Positions 23,961 to 31,125 of a DNA stretch of 64,000 nt are shown here, one piece after another; within the stretch, counting starts at the first letter, position 1, and each line of letters begins with the position of its first letter. The DNA lies in contig NZ_JBGCVY010000063.1 in assembly GCF_041088075.1 (NCBI RefSeq), positions 1-64,000 of the forward strand. Direction: 5' to 3'. The notes beneath the pieces were generated by a model. It was not told the origin of the DNA and did no database searches. It saw only the letters and a program-made list of their open reading frames with translations. The position numbers were made by a program, and so were the translations under genes. The DNA is from Mucilaginibacter_A sp041088075 (lineage in GTDB: Bacteria > Bacteroidota > Bacteroidia > Sphingobacteriales > Sphingobacteriaceae).

Positions 23961-25868
23961 CTACGTATAAGCCCGCTGGTTTTTTCCTTGCATCCAATTT
24001 TGAAATGCTTTGTTTACCACCTTGTTTCCGCCGGGCGTTGGGTAATTGCCGGAGAAATACCAGTCGCCCAAATGTTCGGGGCAGGCTTTGTGCAGGTTGT
24101 CCAAAGTCTGGTAAATTACTTCAACTTCAGCTTTGATACTGTTTGGGGTGATGATTTCGGCAATCCGGTTAGAAATTTGTTCGTCGGTAAAAGGCGCGTA
24201 AATGGCCTGCACGTAGTTTTCCACCTGCTCTTTCGGCAAATGTTCGCTTTCCACGCACTTTTCGTACACGTCGTAAAACACGTTTTCCATGCCGCGGTCT
24301 TTCAACAAACTGATAGCCGCTTCAAAAGCAACAAACTCGCTCATCCGCGACATATCAATGCCGTAACAATCTGGGTAACGGATTTGCGGCGCCGAAGAAA
24401 CCACGATCACTTTTTTCGGCCCTAAACGGTCAATGATCTTTAAAATACTTTGCTTCAACGTGGTTCCCCGAACGATCGAATCGTCCAGCACCACCAATGT
24501 ATCTTTTCCTTTTTTGATCAGGCCGTAAGTAGTATCATAAACGTGTGCCACCATTTCAGAGCGGTCTGCATCCTGCGTGATAAACGTTCGCAGCTTTACA
24601 TCTTTTATCGCCAGTTTTTCTACGCGCGGGTAAATGTTCAGCACACGTTTCAATTCTTCGTCCGTAATTTTATCTTCCCGGTTCAGCAATTTTTCGCGCT
24701 GGTAGGATTTGATGTATTTGTGGATGCCTTCCACCATCCCGTAAAAAGCAACTTCGGCGGTATTTGGGATGTAGGAAAAAACGGTGTTTTCCAGGTCGTA
24801 ATCCACCGCTTCCAAAATCTGCTTGCACAACAAACGGCCCAACTGCTTGCGTTCTCGGTAAATCGAGGCATCACTTCCCCTGGAAAAATAAATGCGCTCA
24901 AAAGAGCATGATTTTTTTTCTGTCGGTTCCCTAAATTGTTCCTGGCTGATGTGCCCGTTTTTCTTGATCACCAGCGCATGGCCGGGTTTTATTTCTTTGA
25001 TGTCCTCAATCGGAACATTAAATGCCGTTTGGATGGCCGGGCGTTCGGAAGCAGCCACCACCACTTCATCATTAATATAATAAAAAGCGGGACGGATGCC
25101 GGCCGGGTCGCGCATGATAAAAGCATCGCCGTGGCCCAAAATCCCGGCAATGGTGTAACCGCCGTCCCATGATTTTGCCGATTTTTTGAGGATTTTAGCC
25201 ACGTCCAAATCGTTGGCAATCAATTTGGTGATCTCTACGTTATCGTCCAAACCTTCGCGTTTGTACTGGTCGAACAAACCCTGCACTTCGCTGTCCAAAA
25301 AATGGCCGATCTTTTCTAAAACCGTAACGGTGTCTAATTTTTCTTTCGGATGCTGGCCCAAATCAAACAATTGCTGCAACAACTCGTCTGTATTGGTCAT
25401 GTTGAAATTGCCGGCCATTACCAGGTTTCTGGTCATCCAGTTGTTTTGGCGAAGAAAAGGATGACAATTTTCGATGCTGTTTTTACCATGCGTTCCGTAG
25501 CGCAAATGTCCCAGCAAAACCTCGCCGGTAAAACTCATGTGTTCTTTCAGCCAATCGGCATCATGGAATTGTTCGGGATATTCTTTCTGGATGTCGGCAA
25601 ATTTTTTCTGGATGTACTCAAAAATATCGGCAACCGCATTTTTTGCCATCGAACGGTGGCGGCTGATGTAACGGTTTCCGGGCGCAACATCCAATTTGAT
25701 GGTGGCCACGCCTGCGCCGTCCTGGCCGCGGTTATTTTGTTTTTCCATCAGCAAATACAGCTTGTTTAAACCGTAAAGTGAGGTGCCGTATTTTTTTTGG
25801 TAATATGAAAGGGGCTTTAACAGGCGGATAAAGGCAACACCGCACTCATGTTTAATCTGATCGCTCAT
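23961..25868 (-). CDS. Long amidophosphoribosyltransferase-like protein (PurF family)
   Basis: Class II glutamine amidotransferase joined to a phosphoribosyltransferase domain, 635 residues against about 470-510 for standard PurF. C9 in HECGVAF is the probable N-terminal nucleophile after removal of an 8-residue propeptide; NRGQDGAG, RYGTHG (123-128) and AGNFNMTN belong to the glutaminase domain. The PRPP loop is VVLDDSIVRGTT (459-470). Extra segments occur at about 65-115, 195-235 and 390-440 and at the C-terminus. Similar long forms occur in Bacteroidota. Whether this is the main purine enzyme or a paralogue cannot be decided here. ATGCTGTTTTTA (25474-25485) lies in the conserved RYGTHGKNSIEN region. 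Confidence 0.85.
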   Translation of the reverse strand: MSDQIKHECGVAFIRLLKPLSYYQKKYGTSLYGLNKLYLLMEKQNNRGQDGAGVATIKLDVAPGNRYISRHRSMAKNAVADIFEYIQKKFADIQKEYPEQFHDADWLKEHMSFTGEVLLGHLRYGTHGKNSIENCHPFLRQNNWMTRNLVMAGNFNMTNTDELLQQLFDLGQHPKEKLDTVTVLEKIGHFLDSEVQGLFDQYKREGLDDNVEITKLIANDLDVAKILKKSAKSWDGGYTIAGILGHGDAFIMRDPAGIRPAFYYINDEVVVAASERPAIQTAFNVPIEDIKEIKPGHALVIKKNGHISQEQFREPTEKKSCSFERIYFSRGSDASIYRERKQLGRLLCKQILEAVDYDLENTVFSYIPNTAEVAFYGMVEGIHKYIKSYQREKLLNREDKITDEELKRVLNIYPRVEKLAIKDVKLRTFITQDADRSEMVAHVYDTTYGLIKKGKDTLVVLDDSIVRGTTLKQSILKIIDRLGPKKVIVVSSAPQIRYPDCYGIDMSRMSEFVAFEAAISLLKDRGMENVFYDVYEKCVESEHLPKEQVENYVQAIYAPFTDEQISNRIAEIITPNSIKAEVEVIYQTLDNLHKACPEHLGDWYFSGNYPTPGGNKVVNKAFQNWMQGKNQRAYT

Positions 25869-25884
25869 GATTCCTATTGAGTTG

Positions 25885-25892
25885 CAAAAATA
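25885..25892 (-). promoter_or_regulatory. Putative -7 element of the purF-like gene
   Basis: Minus strand reads TATTTTTG, matching TAnnTTTG, 16 bp before the start at 25868. Confidence 0.45.
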
Positions 25893-25965
25893 AAGTTTAT
25901 ATCCTAAAATCTATCTGTATTTCTTGTCAGGTTATCAACAACCCATCAATCGTTACTTCCAAATG

Positions 25966-25993
25966 ATGCTTCTTTTACCGCACTAAATTTGCC
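25966..25993 (+). repeat. Repeat arm encoding the nuoN C-terminus and stop
   Basis: ATGCTTCTTTTACCGC followed by ACTAAATTTGCC. On the minus strand the TAA of TAAAAGAAGCAT (25975-25977) is the nuoN stop codon and the last residues Leu-Val-Arg come from the arm. Confidence 0.85.
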
Positions 25994-27495
25994 AAAAGCG
26001 ATGGAAAAATCCCCAGTAAAATTACAAGTGCGGCCATAAAACCAATTAATATCAATAAAGTTGTGGATTGGTTTACGATGACAGCTCCGGTTTGATGTGG
26101 TGTTTTCAGAAACAAATTCAGCGGGATTTTGAAATAGTAAAACAGCGAAACAACGGTGGTTACAGCCCCAGTAATCAGCAAAGCCAGCAGCCAGCTATTG
26201 TGGTTTTGGCGGTAAACATCAATCACCGAAGAAAAAACAAGCACTTTACCATTGAAACCGGCAGAAACTGGCAAACCAATCAGCGAGACCAGCAAGACCA
26301 CAAAACAAACGCCGGCAAATGGATATGCTTTGCCCAGGCCGCGCAAATCTTCCACCGAAAGCATACTGTTTTTACCGGCATAAAAACTGCAAAGCATCAG
26401 TGCGCCGATGTTGGCAAAGGCATAAACAATCAAATAAAAAAGCAAAGCCGAAATGCCTTGCTGTGAGAAAGTTACCAAAGCCATCAACCCAAAACCGGTG
26501 TGGCCAATGGACGAATAAGCCAGCATCCGTTTAATGTTGGTTTGAACGATGGCGGCAAAGTTTCCGGCAATTAAAGTGATGATGCCGATGATGGAAAAAA
26601 ACAGGCGGAAATCGAAAGCCGTCCATTTTCCGAAGAAAACAAAAGGCGTTAAAAAGTTGGTGAGCAAGGCAAAACCGGCGATTTTGGTTAAGGTGGAAAG
26701 AAAAGCGACCACCGGCGTTGCCGCGCCTTCGTAAACATCGGGTACCCAAAATTGCATTGGCACAAAAGAAAGTTTAAAACCGATGCCAAACAGCACGAAA
26801 ATGATCCCCAAAGAAACCGGAACGGGATGAACGCGGATCAATCCGTCCAGAAAGTGTCCGTTAAAAATATCCAATTGTCCGGTTGCGGCGTACAATAACG
26901 ACATTCCGTACAACATTACTGCCGAAGCTGCAAAGCCAAACAACACATATTTCAAGCCGGCTTCTACTGCAAAACGGTTTTCGGTTTGATAGGCAACTAA
27001 TAGAAAAGAGCCAATGGAAACGGTTTCGATTGCCAAATAAATCATCAATAAATTGACGGACATTGCCATCAAATGCAGGCCAAAAACAACGGCAATTAAG
27101 ATGGCGTACAAATCGCTTAAACCTTTTGAATGCGATTTTAAAGATTGATCCAGCGGAATGTAAACAACAATCAGGAATGCTAATACTTCAAAAACCAGTT
27201 TGAAAACGATAGAAACATGGTGTAAAAGAAGCATGTTGCTGAACAAAAACTTTGGGCCGGAAAGCACCAGATACAACTGCTGCACATCGCGCTGAAAAAC
27301 GAAAACCAAACCGAACAAAGTGAGCAACTGGCAAAAACGGCCGGCATCTTTTTTCATGACCAAACCCGTAATTATCACCAGTAAAAACAGTATGGCCAGC
27401 GCCGTTTCGGGCACAAAATAAGCGATACTTTGCAGGATATTGTTTAACTGTTCGGTGATGGAAAGCGGCAGTTCGTTCATGTTGCTGTTCAGCAT
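25975..27495 (-). CDS. nuoN: NADH-quinone oxidoreductase subunit N
   Basis: Membrane-arm antiporter-like subunit of respiratory complex I, 506 residues with about 14 hydrophobic segments. Conserved features are LLIYLAIETVSIGSFLLVAY, GIGFKLSFVPMQFWVPDVYEGA and ANIKRMLAYSSIGHTGFGLMAL-like residues around the central lysine. The ATG at 27480 is an alternative start five residues shorter. It is detached from nuoM by about 3.5 kb holding three unrelated genes, and has its own TAACTTTG element. Core repeats at 26363-26374 and 27222-27233 are translated, the latter as Met-Leu-Leu-Leu. Confidence 0.93.
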   Translation of the reverse strand: MLNSNMNELPLSITEQLNNILQSIAYFVPETALAILFLLVIITGLVMKKDAGRFCQLLTLFGLVFVFQRDVQQLYLVLSGPKFLFSNMLLLHHVSIVFKLVFEVLAFLIVVYIPLDQSLKSHSKGLSDLYAILIAVVFGLHLMAMSVNLLMIYLAIETVSIGSFLLVAYQTENRFAVEAGLKYVLFGFAASAVMLYGMSLLYAATGQLDIFNGHFLDGLIRVHPVPVSLGIIFVLFGIGFKLSFVPMQFWVPDVYEGAATPVVAFLSTLTKIAGFALLTNFLTPFVFFGKWTAFDFRLFFSIIGIITLIAGNFAAIVQTNIKRMLAYSSIGHTGFGLMALVTFSQQGISALLFYLIVYAFANIGALMLCSFYAGKNSMLSVEDLRGLGKAYPFAGVCFVVLLVSLIGLPVSAGFNGKVLVFSSVIDVYRQNHNSWLLALLITGAVTTVVSLFYYFKIPLNLFLKTPHQTGAVIVNQSTTLLILIGFMAALVILLGIFPSLLANLVR

Positions 27496-27528
27496 TGGGT
27501 TTGTAGTTCCTCAGCCCAATGTTTGCAG

Positions 27529-27536
27529 CAAAGTTA
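27529..27536 (-). promoter_or_regulatory. Putative -7 element of nuoN
   Basis: Minus strand TAACTTTG, a perfect TAnnTTTG match, 33 bp upstream of the nuoN ATG at 27495. It supports separate transcription of nuoN. Confidence 0.45.
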
Positions 27537-27685
27537 AATAGAATAATAGTAGTTGTGCCTATGCCAGAAACCACTATAACGCCAATGCAATGTTAGCCGG
27601 TTTTTCTTTTTTCTTGATAATAAAAAAATGTGCTTCTTTCAGTCTTTTCTGCACTAACCAATGCACGTCTTGCTCCACATTAATG

Positions 27686-28606
27686 TCAATTAAAAGATTG
27701 CCTAAACTCCAAAGGCGAAACGTTTGTTTTTGCTTTAAACAGTTTGCTAAACGACGGCGAATGCTCAAAGCCCAATTGATAAGCAATTTCACTGATGGAA
27801 AAGCTGGTGGTTGATAATTTTTCTTTTGCCTTGTCTATCAACTTATCGTGGATGTGCTGTTGCGCGTTTTTCCCGGTCAGGGTTTTAAGCACGCCACTTA
27901 AATAATTGGTTGAAGTATTTAGTGCTTCGGCAATGAATTTTACAGTTGGCAACCCTTTTTCCTGGAGAGAATCCGTATTGAAGTATTCCGTAAGTATTTC
28001 TTCAAAATGGTTTAAAATATTATGGTTCGAAATTTTGCGGGTGATAAACTGCCTGTTGTAAAACCGATCAGAAAAATTGAGCAAGGATTCTAATTGCGTA
28101 ATAATAATCCCTTGAGTAAATTTATCAATGTTAGAATGGTATTCCTGTTTGATTATTTGTAAAATACTTGTAATTATCGTTTCTTCTTTGTTCGAAAGGT
28201 GCAAAGCTTCATGGACGGAATAATTAAAAAATTCGTATTGTTTGATTGTTTTGGCCAGGGCGGTATTCCAGATAAAATCAGGGTGGATGTATAACAGCCA
28301 GCCTGAAACTTTTGCCTCTTCTGTTTTGTCAACCTCAATTTTAATCACCTGGCCGGGCGACATGAAAAACAAGGTGCCTTCGTTAAAATCACTATCCTGC
28401 TGTCCGTATTTATACTTCACATTTGAACATGTTTTTAGAGCGATGCTATAAAAATCAAATACCAGGCTTATAGATTTTTCAAAAGGGAATTCCGTAATCG
28501 CGTTTAAATTTACCACACTTATTAATGGGTGCTCTGGTTTTGGCAAACCCATCAACTGATGATACTGGCTTATCGTTTTTAAACGAAGTAATTGCGGGCT
28601 TTCCAT
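27686..28606 (-). CDS. AraC-family transcriptional regulator
   Basis: A 306-residue regulator with a C-terminal AraC/XylS DNA-binding domain at about residues 205-304: first helix-turn-helix GLPTVKFIAEALNTSTNYLSGVLK, second SISEIAYQLGFEHSPSFSKLFKAKTNVSPLEFRQSF. The N-terminal part has a cupin-like pattern (LFFMSPGQVIKIEVDK) and probably binds a small effector. It lies downstream of, and on the same strand as, two NAD(P)-binding protein genes that it may regulate; that link is from position only. Confidence 0.9.
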   Translation of the reverse strand: MESPQLLRLKTISQYHQLMGLPKPEHPLISVVNLNAITEFPFEKSISLVFDFYSIALKTCSNVKYKYGQQDSDFNEGTLFFMSPGQVIKIEVDKTEEAKVSGWLLYIHPDFIWNTALAKTIKQYEFFNYSVHEALHLSNKEETIITSILQIIKQEYHSNIDKFTQGIIITQLESLLNFSDRFYNRQFITRKISNHNILNHFEEILTEYFNTDSLQEKGLPTVKFIAEALNTSTNYLSGVLKTLTGKNAQQHIHDKLIDKAKEKLSTTSFSISEIAYQLGFEHSPSFSKLFKAKTNVSPLEFRQSFN

Positions 28607-28651
28607 TTTACAAATTTAGATACTGTTTGGGTTATTGTCAGAAAAAGTGCA

Positions 28652-28747
28652 ATGCTTCTTTTATCGTATAAAAATTGGTGTTTGCATTTGATTTAACCCA
28701 ATCAAAGCAACCAAAGTTCACCATTTTTAGGGCGATAAAAGAAGCAT
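28652..28747. repeat. Inverted-pair repeat element (full length)
   Basis: Arms 28652-28680 (ATGCTTCTTTTATC to AAAAATTGGTG) and 28719-28747 (CACCATTTTTAGG to TAAAAGAAGCAT), loop 38 nt with GCATTTGATTTAACC and AATCAAAGCAA, homologous to the loop at 43-76. It separates the SDR gene (stop 28778) from the AraC gene. Confidence 0.9.
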
Positions 28748-28777
28748 CCAAAACAGATCGAACAAATTTTAAACAGG

Positions 28778-29734
28778 CTATTGGTTTTCAAAATAACGGT
28801 TATGGTCGTCAAGGTCGGCAATGAGGGACGAATGTGTTGGCTGCCAGCCTAAAGCTTGTTTTGTTAAGGCACTTGATGTCATGTTATCGGCAGCAACGAT
28901 ACTTCCCAAAAACCCAAAATGTTTTTCGGGTCGGGGCGCAAGCGGCAAGTCCAAATTTTTTGCAATGATGCTGGCAATTTGATGAAAAGGTATGCCTTCG
29001 TCCGCAACCCCATGATAGGCGGTTCCTGCTGTACCTTTCTCAAGTGCCAGCCTAAAAAGCCGGGCCGCATCCAAACGGTGTACGGCAGGCCAATGGTTTT
29101 TCCCCTCGTTTACATATGCCGAAACACCTTTTTTGCGTGCAATTTTTATCAGGCTTGGAACGAAACCATGATCACCATCGCCATGCACTGTAGGTGGAAG
29201 GCGCACAATTGAAGATCTGACACCTTGTGAAGCTAATTCAAAAGCAATATTTTCGGAGGGCATACGATACGCGGCAGGAGATTTTGGATCAGGTTTGTCA
29301 TTTTCGTTTACCAGCCGGCCTAAAGGTAATATCATGGTTCCTGAAGTAATGACCAGCGGGCGGCCAGAACCTGCAAGTACTGATCCCATGGCAGCGATAG
29401 CGTTGCTGTCCATGGCAGCAATAGTTGACATAAAACGCGAAGCTATGCCTTTGGGAAGCCCGCCAAAAATAACCTTAAGGCGTGCGCCGATGCTGATGTT
29501 TGAAAATGCGTGGATAAAAGCAGTATGGATAACACCGTCTGACTTGGCGGCCCCGCTTTTCAAGCTTTCAATATCATCAAGTGAACCCAAATGCACTTCT
29601 GCACCGGCAGCGATGATTGATTTTGCAGACGCGTCCGAACGGGCAAGGCCAAGCACTTGGTGGCCTGCCCCAATCAATTCGGGAATGATAGCTGAGCCTA
29701 TGAAGCCCGAGGCTCCTGTCAAAAATATACGCAT
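28778..29734 (-). CDS. NAD(P)-dependent epimerase/dehydratase-like SDR
   Basis: Extended short-chain dehydrogenase-like protein, 318 residues. The nucleotide-binding motif GASGFIG is at residues 7-13. The segment VITSGTMILPLG gives a Ser, and a YRMPSENIAFELA stretch replaces the usual YxxxK (Tyr with Pro-Ser-Glu), so the catalytic Lys is not obvious and classical dehydrogenase activity is uncertain. Substrate unknown. It forms a minus-strand pair with the upstream NmrA-like gene. A core variant TAAAAGCAGTAT (29515-29526) is translated within it. Confidence 0.8.
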   Translation of the reverse strand: MRIFLTGASGFIGSAIIPELIGAGHQVLGLARSDASAKSIIAAGAEVHLGSLDDIESLKSGAAKSDGVIHTAFIHAFSNISIGARLKVIFGGLPKGIASRFMSTIAAMDSNAIAAMGSVLAGSGRPLVITSGTMILPLGRLVNENDKPDPKSPAAYRMPSENIAFELASQGVRSSIVRLPPTVHGDGDHGFVPSLIKIARKKGVSAYVNEGKNHWPAVHRLDAARLFRLALEKGTAGTAYHGVADEGIPFHQIASIIAKNLDLPLAPRPEKHFGFLGSIVAADNMTSSALTKQALGWQPTHSSLIADLDDHNRYFENQ

Positions 29735-29819
29735 GGGATTAAAAGTTTTTATAGTAAACTAAAAAATATTAGGGTGTTTAATGCTTGTACTTTGATGGAA
29801 TTGCTATGATGATAATTGG

Positions 29820-30725
29820 TCATCCTAAGGCTTTTTCTGAAGCCTGCCTAAATGAAAGCAAAGGACGAGGCAAGATTGCGATAATTGGCGAGGGGTCGCC
29901 GATTGCATCAGCTTTTATGCTATCCACAAGCCCTTTCATGGCGCCTTTTGGCATTTTGCCCATGCGTTCAATTAAAGGTGAGAACAAACCCAGGAGTGAT
30001 ACCGGGATGTGAATTTTTTTGGGGTGAGGACGGCCAAGGACTTCCGCAACGAGGTCAACCATTTGTGGTATGGTCAGTAACTCTTTGCCGCCCACATCGT
30101 AAGCTTGCCCAAACGTTCTGGGGTCATTAAGTACGCCAACAAGATAATAGGCCAAATCTGTAACGGCAATAGAACGAAATTTTGGTTTGCCGTTGCCTAA
30201 AATCATGGCAAACCTCCTTTTGGCATTGCCTACAACCGAATTATAACCTTGGCCGCCTATCCCAACAATCATCCCCGGCCGGATGATGGTTGCGTCAAGC
30301 CCGCTTTTTAGCAAGTACTGCTCTGTTTGCCAGCGGCCCCTTATCCAGGCACTGTCAGCATTTGCATCAGTACCTAAAAATGTAACATAGATAACCCTGT
30401 TTACTTTATACATTTTACAGGCCGCAACAATGTTTTGTATGCCACTCATTTCTACATCCATAAACCCCTTACTTTCCGTATTGGCAGGTTGGGCAGAAAT
30501 AGTATGTACTGAAATATAAACGGCATCAACTGATTTTACAGCATTTTGTATGGATGCAAGGTCTGAAATGTCGCCTTGCACTATTTCACATCCCGCATCT
30601 GCCAAAAATTGAACCTTGGATGGGTTACGGGCCAAACAGCGGACGGTGTAGCCATCTGCCAACAATTGTTGGGCTAAATTTTTTCCTACAAACCCCGATG
30701 CCCCAATTACCAATATTTTTTTCAT
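29820..30725 (-). CDS. NmrA-like NAD(P)-binding protein
   Basis: Atypical SDR of the NmrA/NAD(P)H-binding group, 301 residues. N-terminal Rossmann motif ILVIGASGFVGKNLAQ; later segments LARNPSKVQFLADAGCEIVQGDI and GLDATIIRPGMIVG match complex I 39-kDa subunit/NmrA-like proteins. No signal peptide is seen, although about residues 245-260 are hydrophobic (HIPVSLLGLFSPLIERMG). Proteins of this group include redox sensors and reductases; specific role unknown. A palindrome lies 15 bp upstream of its start. Confidence 0.8.
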   Translation of the reverse strand: MKKILVIGASGFVGKNLAQQLLADGYTVRCLARNPSKVQFLADAGCEIVQGDISDLASIQNAVKSVDAVYISVHTISAQPANTESKGFMDVEMSGIQNIVAACKMYKVNRVIYVTFLGTDANADSAWIRGRWQTEQYLLKSGLDATIIRPGMIVGIGGQGYNSVVGNAKRRFAMILGNGKPKFRSIAVTDLAYYLVGVLNDPRTFGQAYDVGGKELLTIPQMVDLVAEVLGRPHPKKIHIPVSLLGLFSPLIERMGKMPKGAMKGLVDSIKADAIGDPSPIIAILPRPLLSFRQASEKALG

Positions 30726-30740
30726 ACCCTATTTTTAATT

Positions 30741-30769
30741 TGATGAATTTCTTACTGTAAAATTCATCA
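30741..30769. promoter_or_regulatory. Candidate operator palindrome upstream of the NmrA-like gene
   Basis: Perfect 10-bp inverted repeat TGATGAATTT / AAATTCATCA around a 9-bp centre, starting 15 bp upstream of the start codon at 30725. Size and position suit a repressor binding site; the regulator is unknown. Confidence 0.45.
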
Positions 30770-30996
30770 ACATTTAATAAATAAAAATAGCCAAATCCGC
30801 TTTTGTCATAGTCAAAAAGGGGACGGGTTATTGTTGTTCCAAAAGCAGGACGGTATCCATGAAATATTTCAACCAGCTTTTTTGTAAAGGCCAAAGCTGT
30901 TGTATTTAGAAGTTCAAATATCGTATTGTTTTATACGGTGTTTGTTCGATGATGCCTGCCCTGACTTGTTAAACTTATTCTTCTATGCTTTACAAT

Positions 30997-31089
30997 ATGC
31001 TTCTTTTACCCTATAAAAATTGGGATTGCCTTGTTTTTGATTTGTCAAGGCCGGTATAGGCACCAATTTTTATAGGGTAAAAGAAGCAT
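30997..31089. repeat. Inverted-pair repeat element (full length)
   Basis: Arms 30997-31025 (ATGCTTCTTTTACC to AAAAATTGGG) and 31061-31089 (CACCAATTTTTATAGG to TAAAAGAAGCAT). Read on the minus strand, the loop contains ACAAATCAAAAACAAGGC, homologous to the loop at 43-76. It lies 37 bp past the nuoM stop and may terminate the nuoH-M transcript. Confidence 0.9.
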
Positions 31090-31125
31090 CAACTCAAAAA
31101 AAGCCGGAAAAATTTTAAACAATTT

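Larger units (their letters stand above)
30726..31125. other. 400-bp gap between the NmrA-like gene and nuoM
   Basis: Holds a candidate operator palindrome (30741-30769) and a full inverted repeat element (30997-31089). The middle part (about 30780-30980) contains no recognisable gene; a short minus-strand reading frame there overlaps the NmrA-like gene and resembles nothing I know. Confidence 0.6.

Noticed and set aside
23961..25868. Frameshift or gene fusion as cause of the long PurF-like protein
   Set aside because: The frame is open throughout, glutaminase and PRPP motifs are in the usual order, and the extra segments have normal composition; similar long forms are known in the phylum.
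27574..27792. 72-residue minus-strand frame between the AraC gene and nuoN
   Set aside because: It overlaps the AraC coding end in another frame, has no recognisable domain and lies over the nuoN promoter region.
30625..30894. 89-residue minus-strand frame upstream of the NmrA-like gene
   Set aside because: It overlaps the NmrA-like start and the palindrome, and nothing in it is recognisable; a gene remnant is possible but unsupported.
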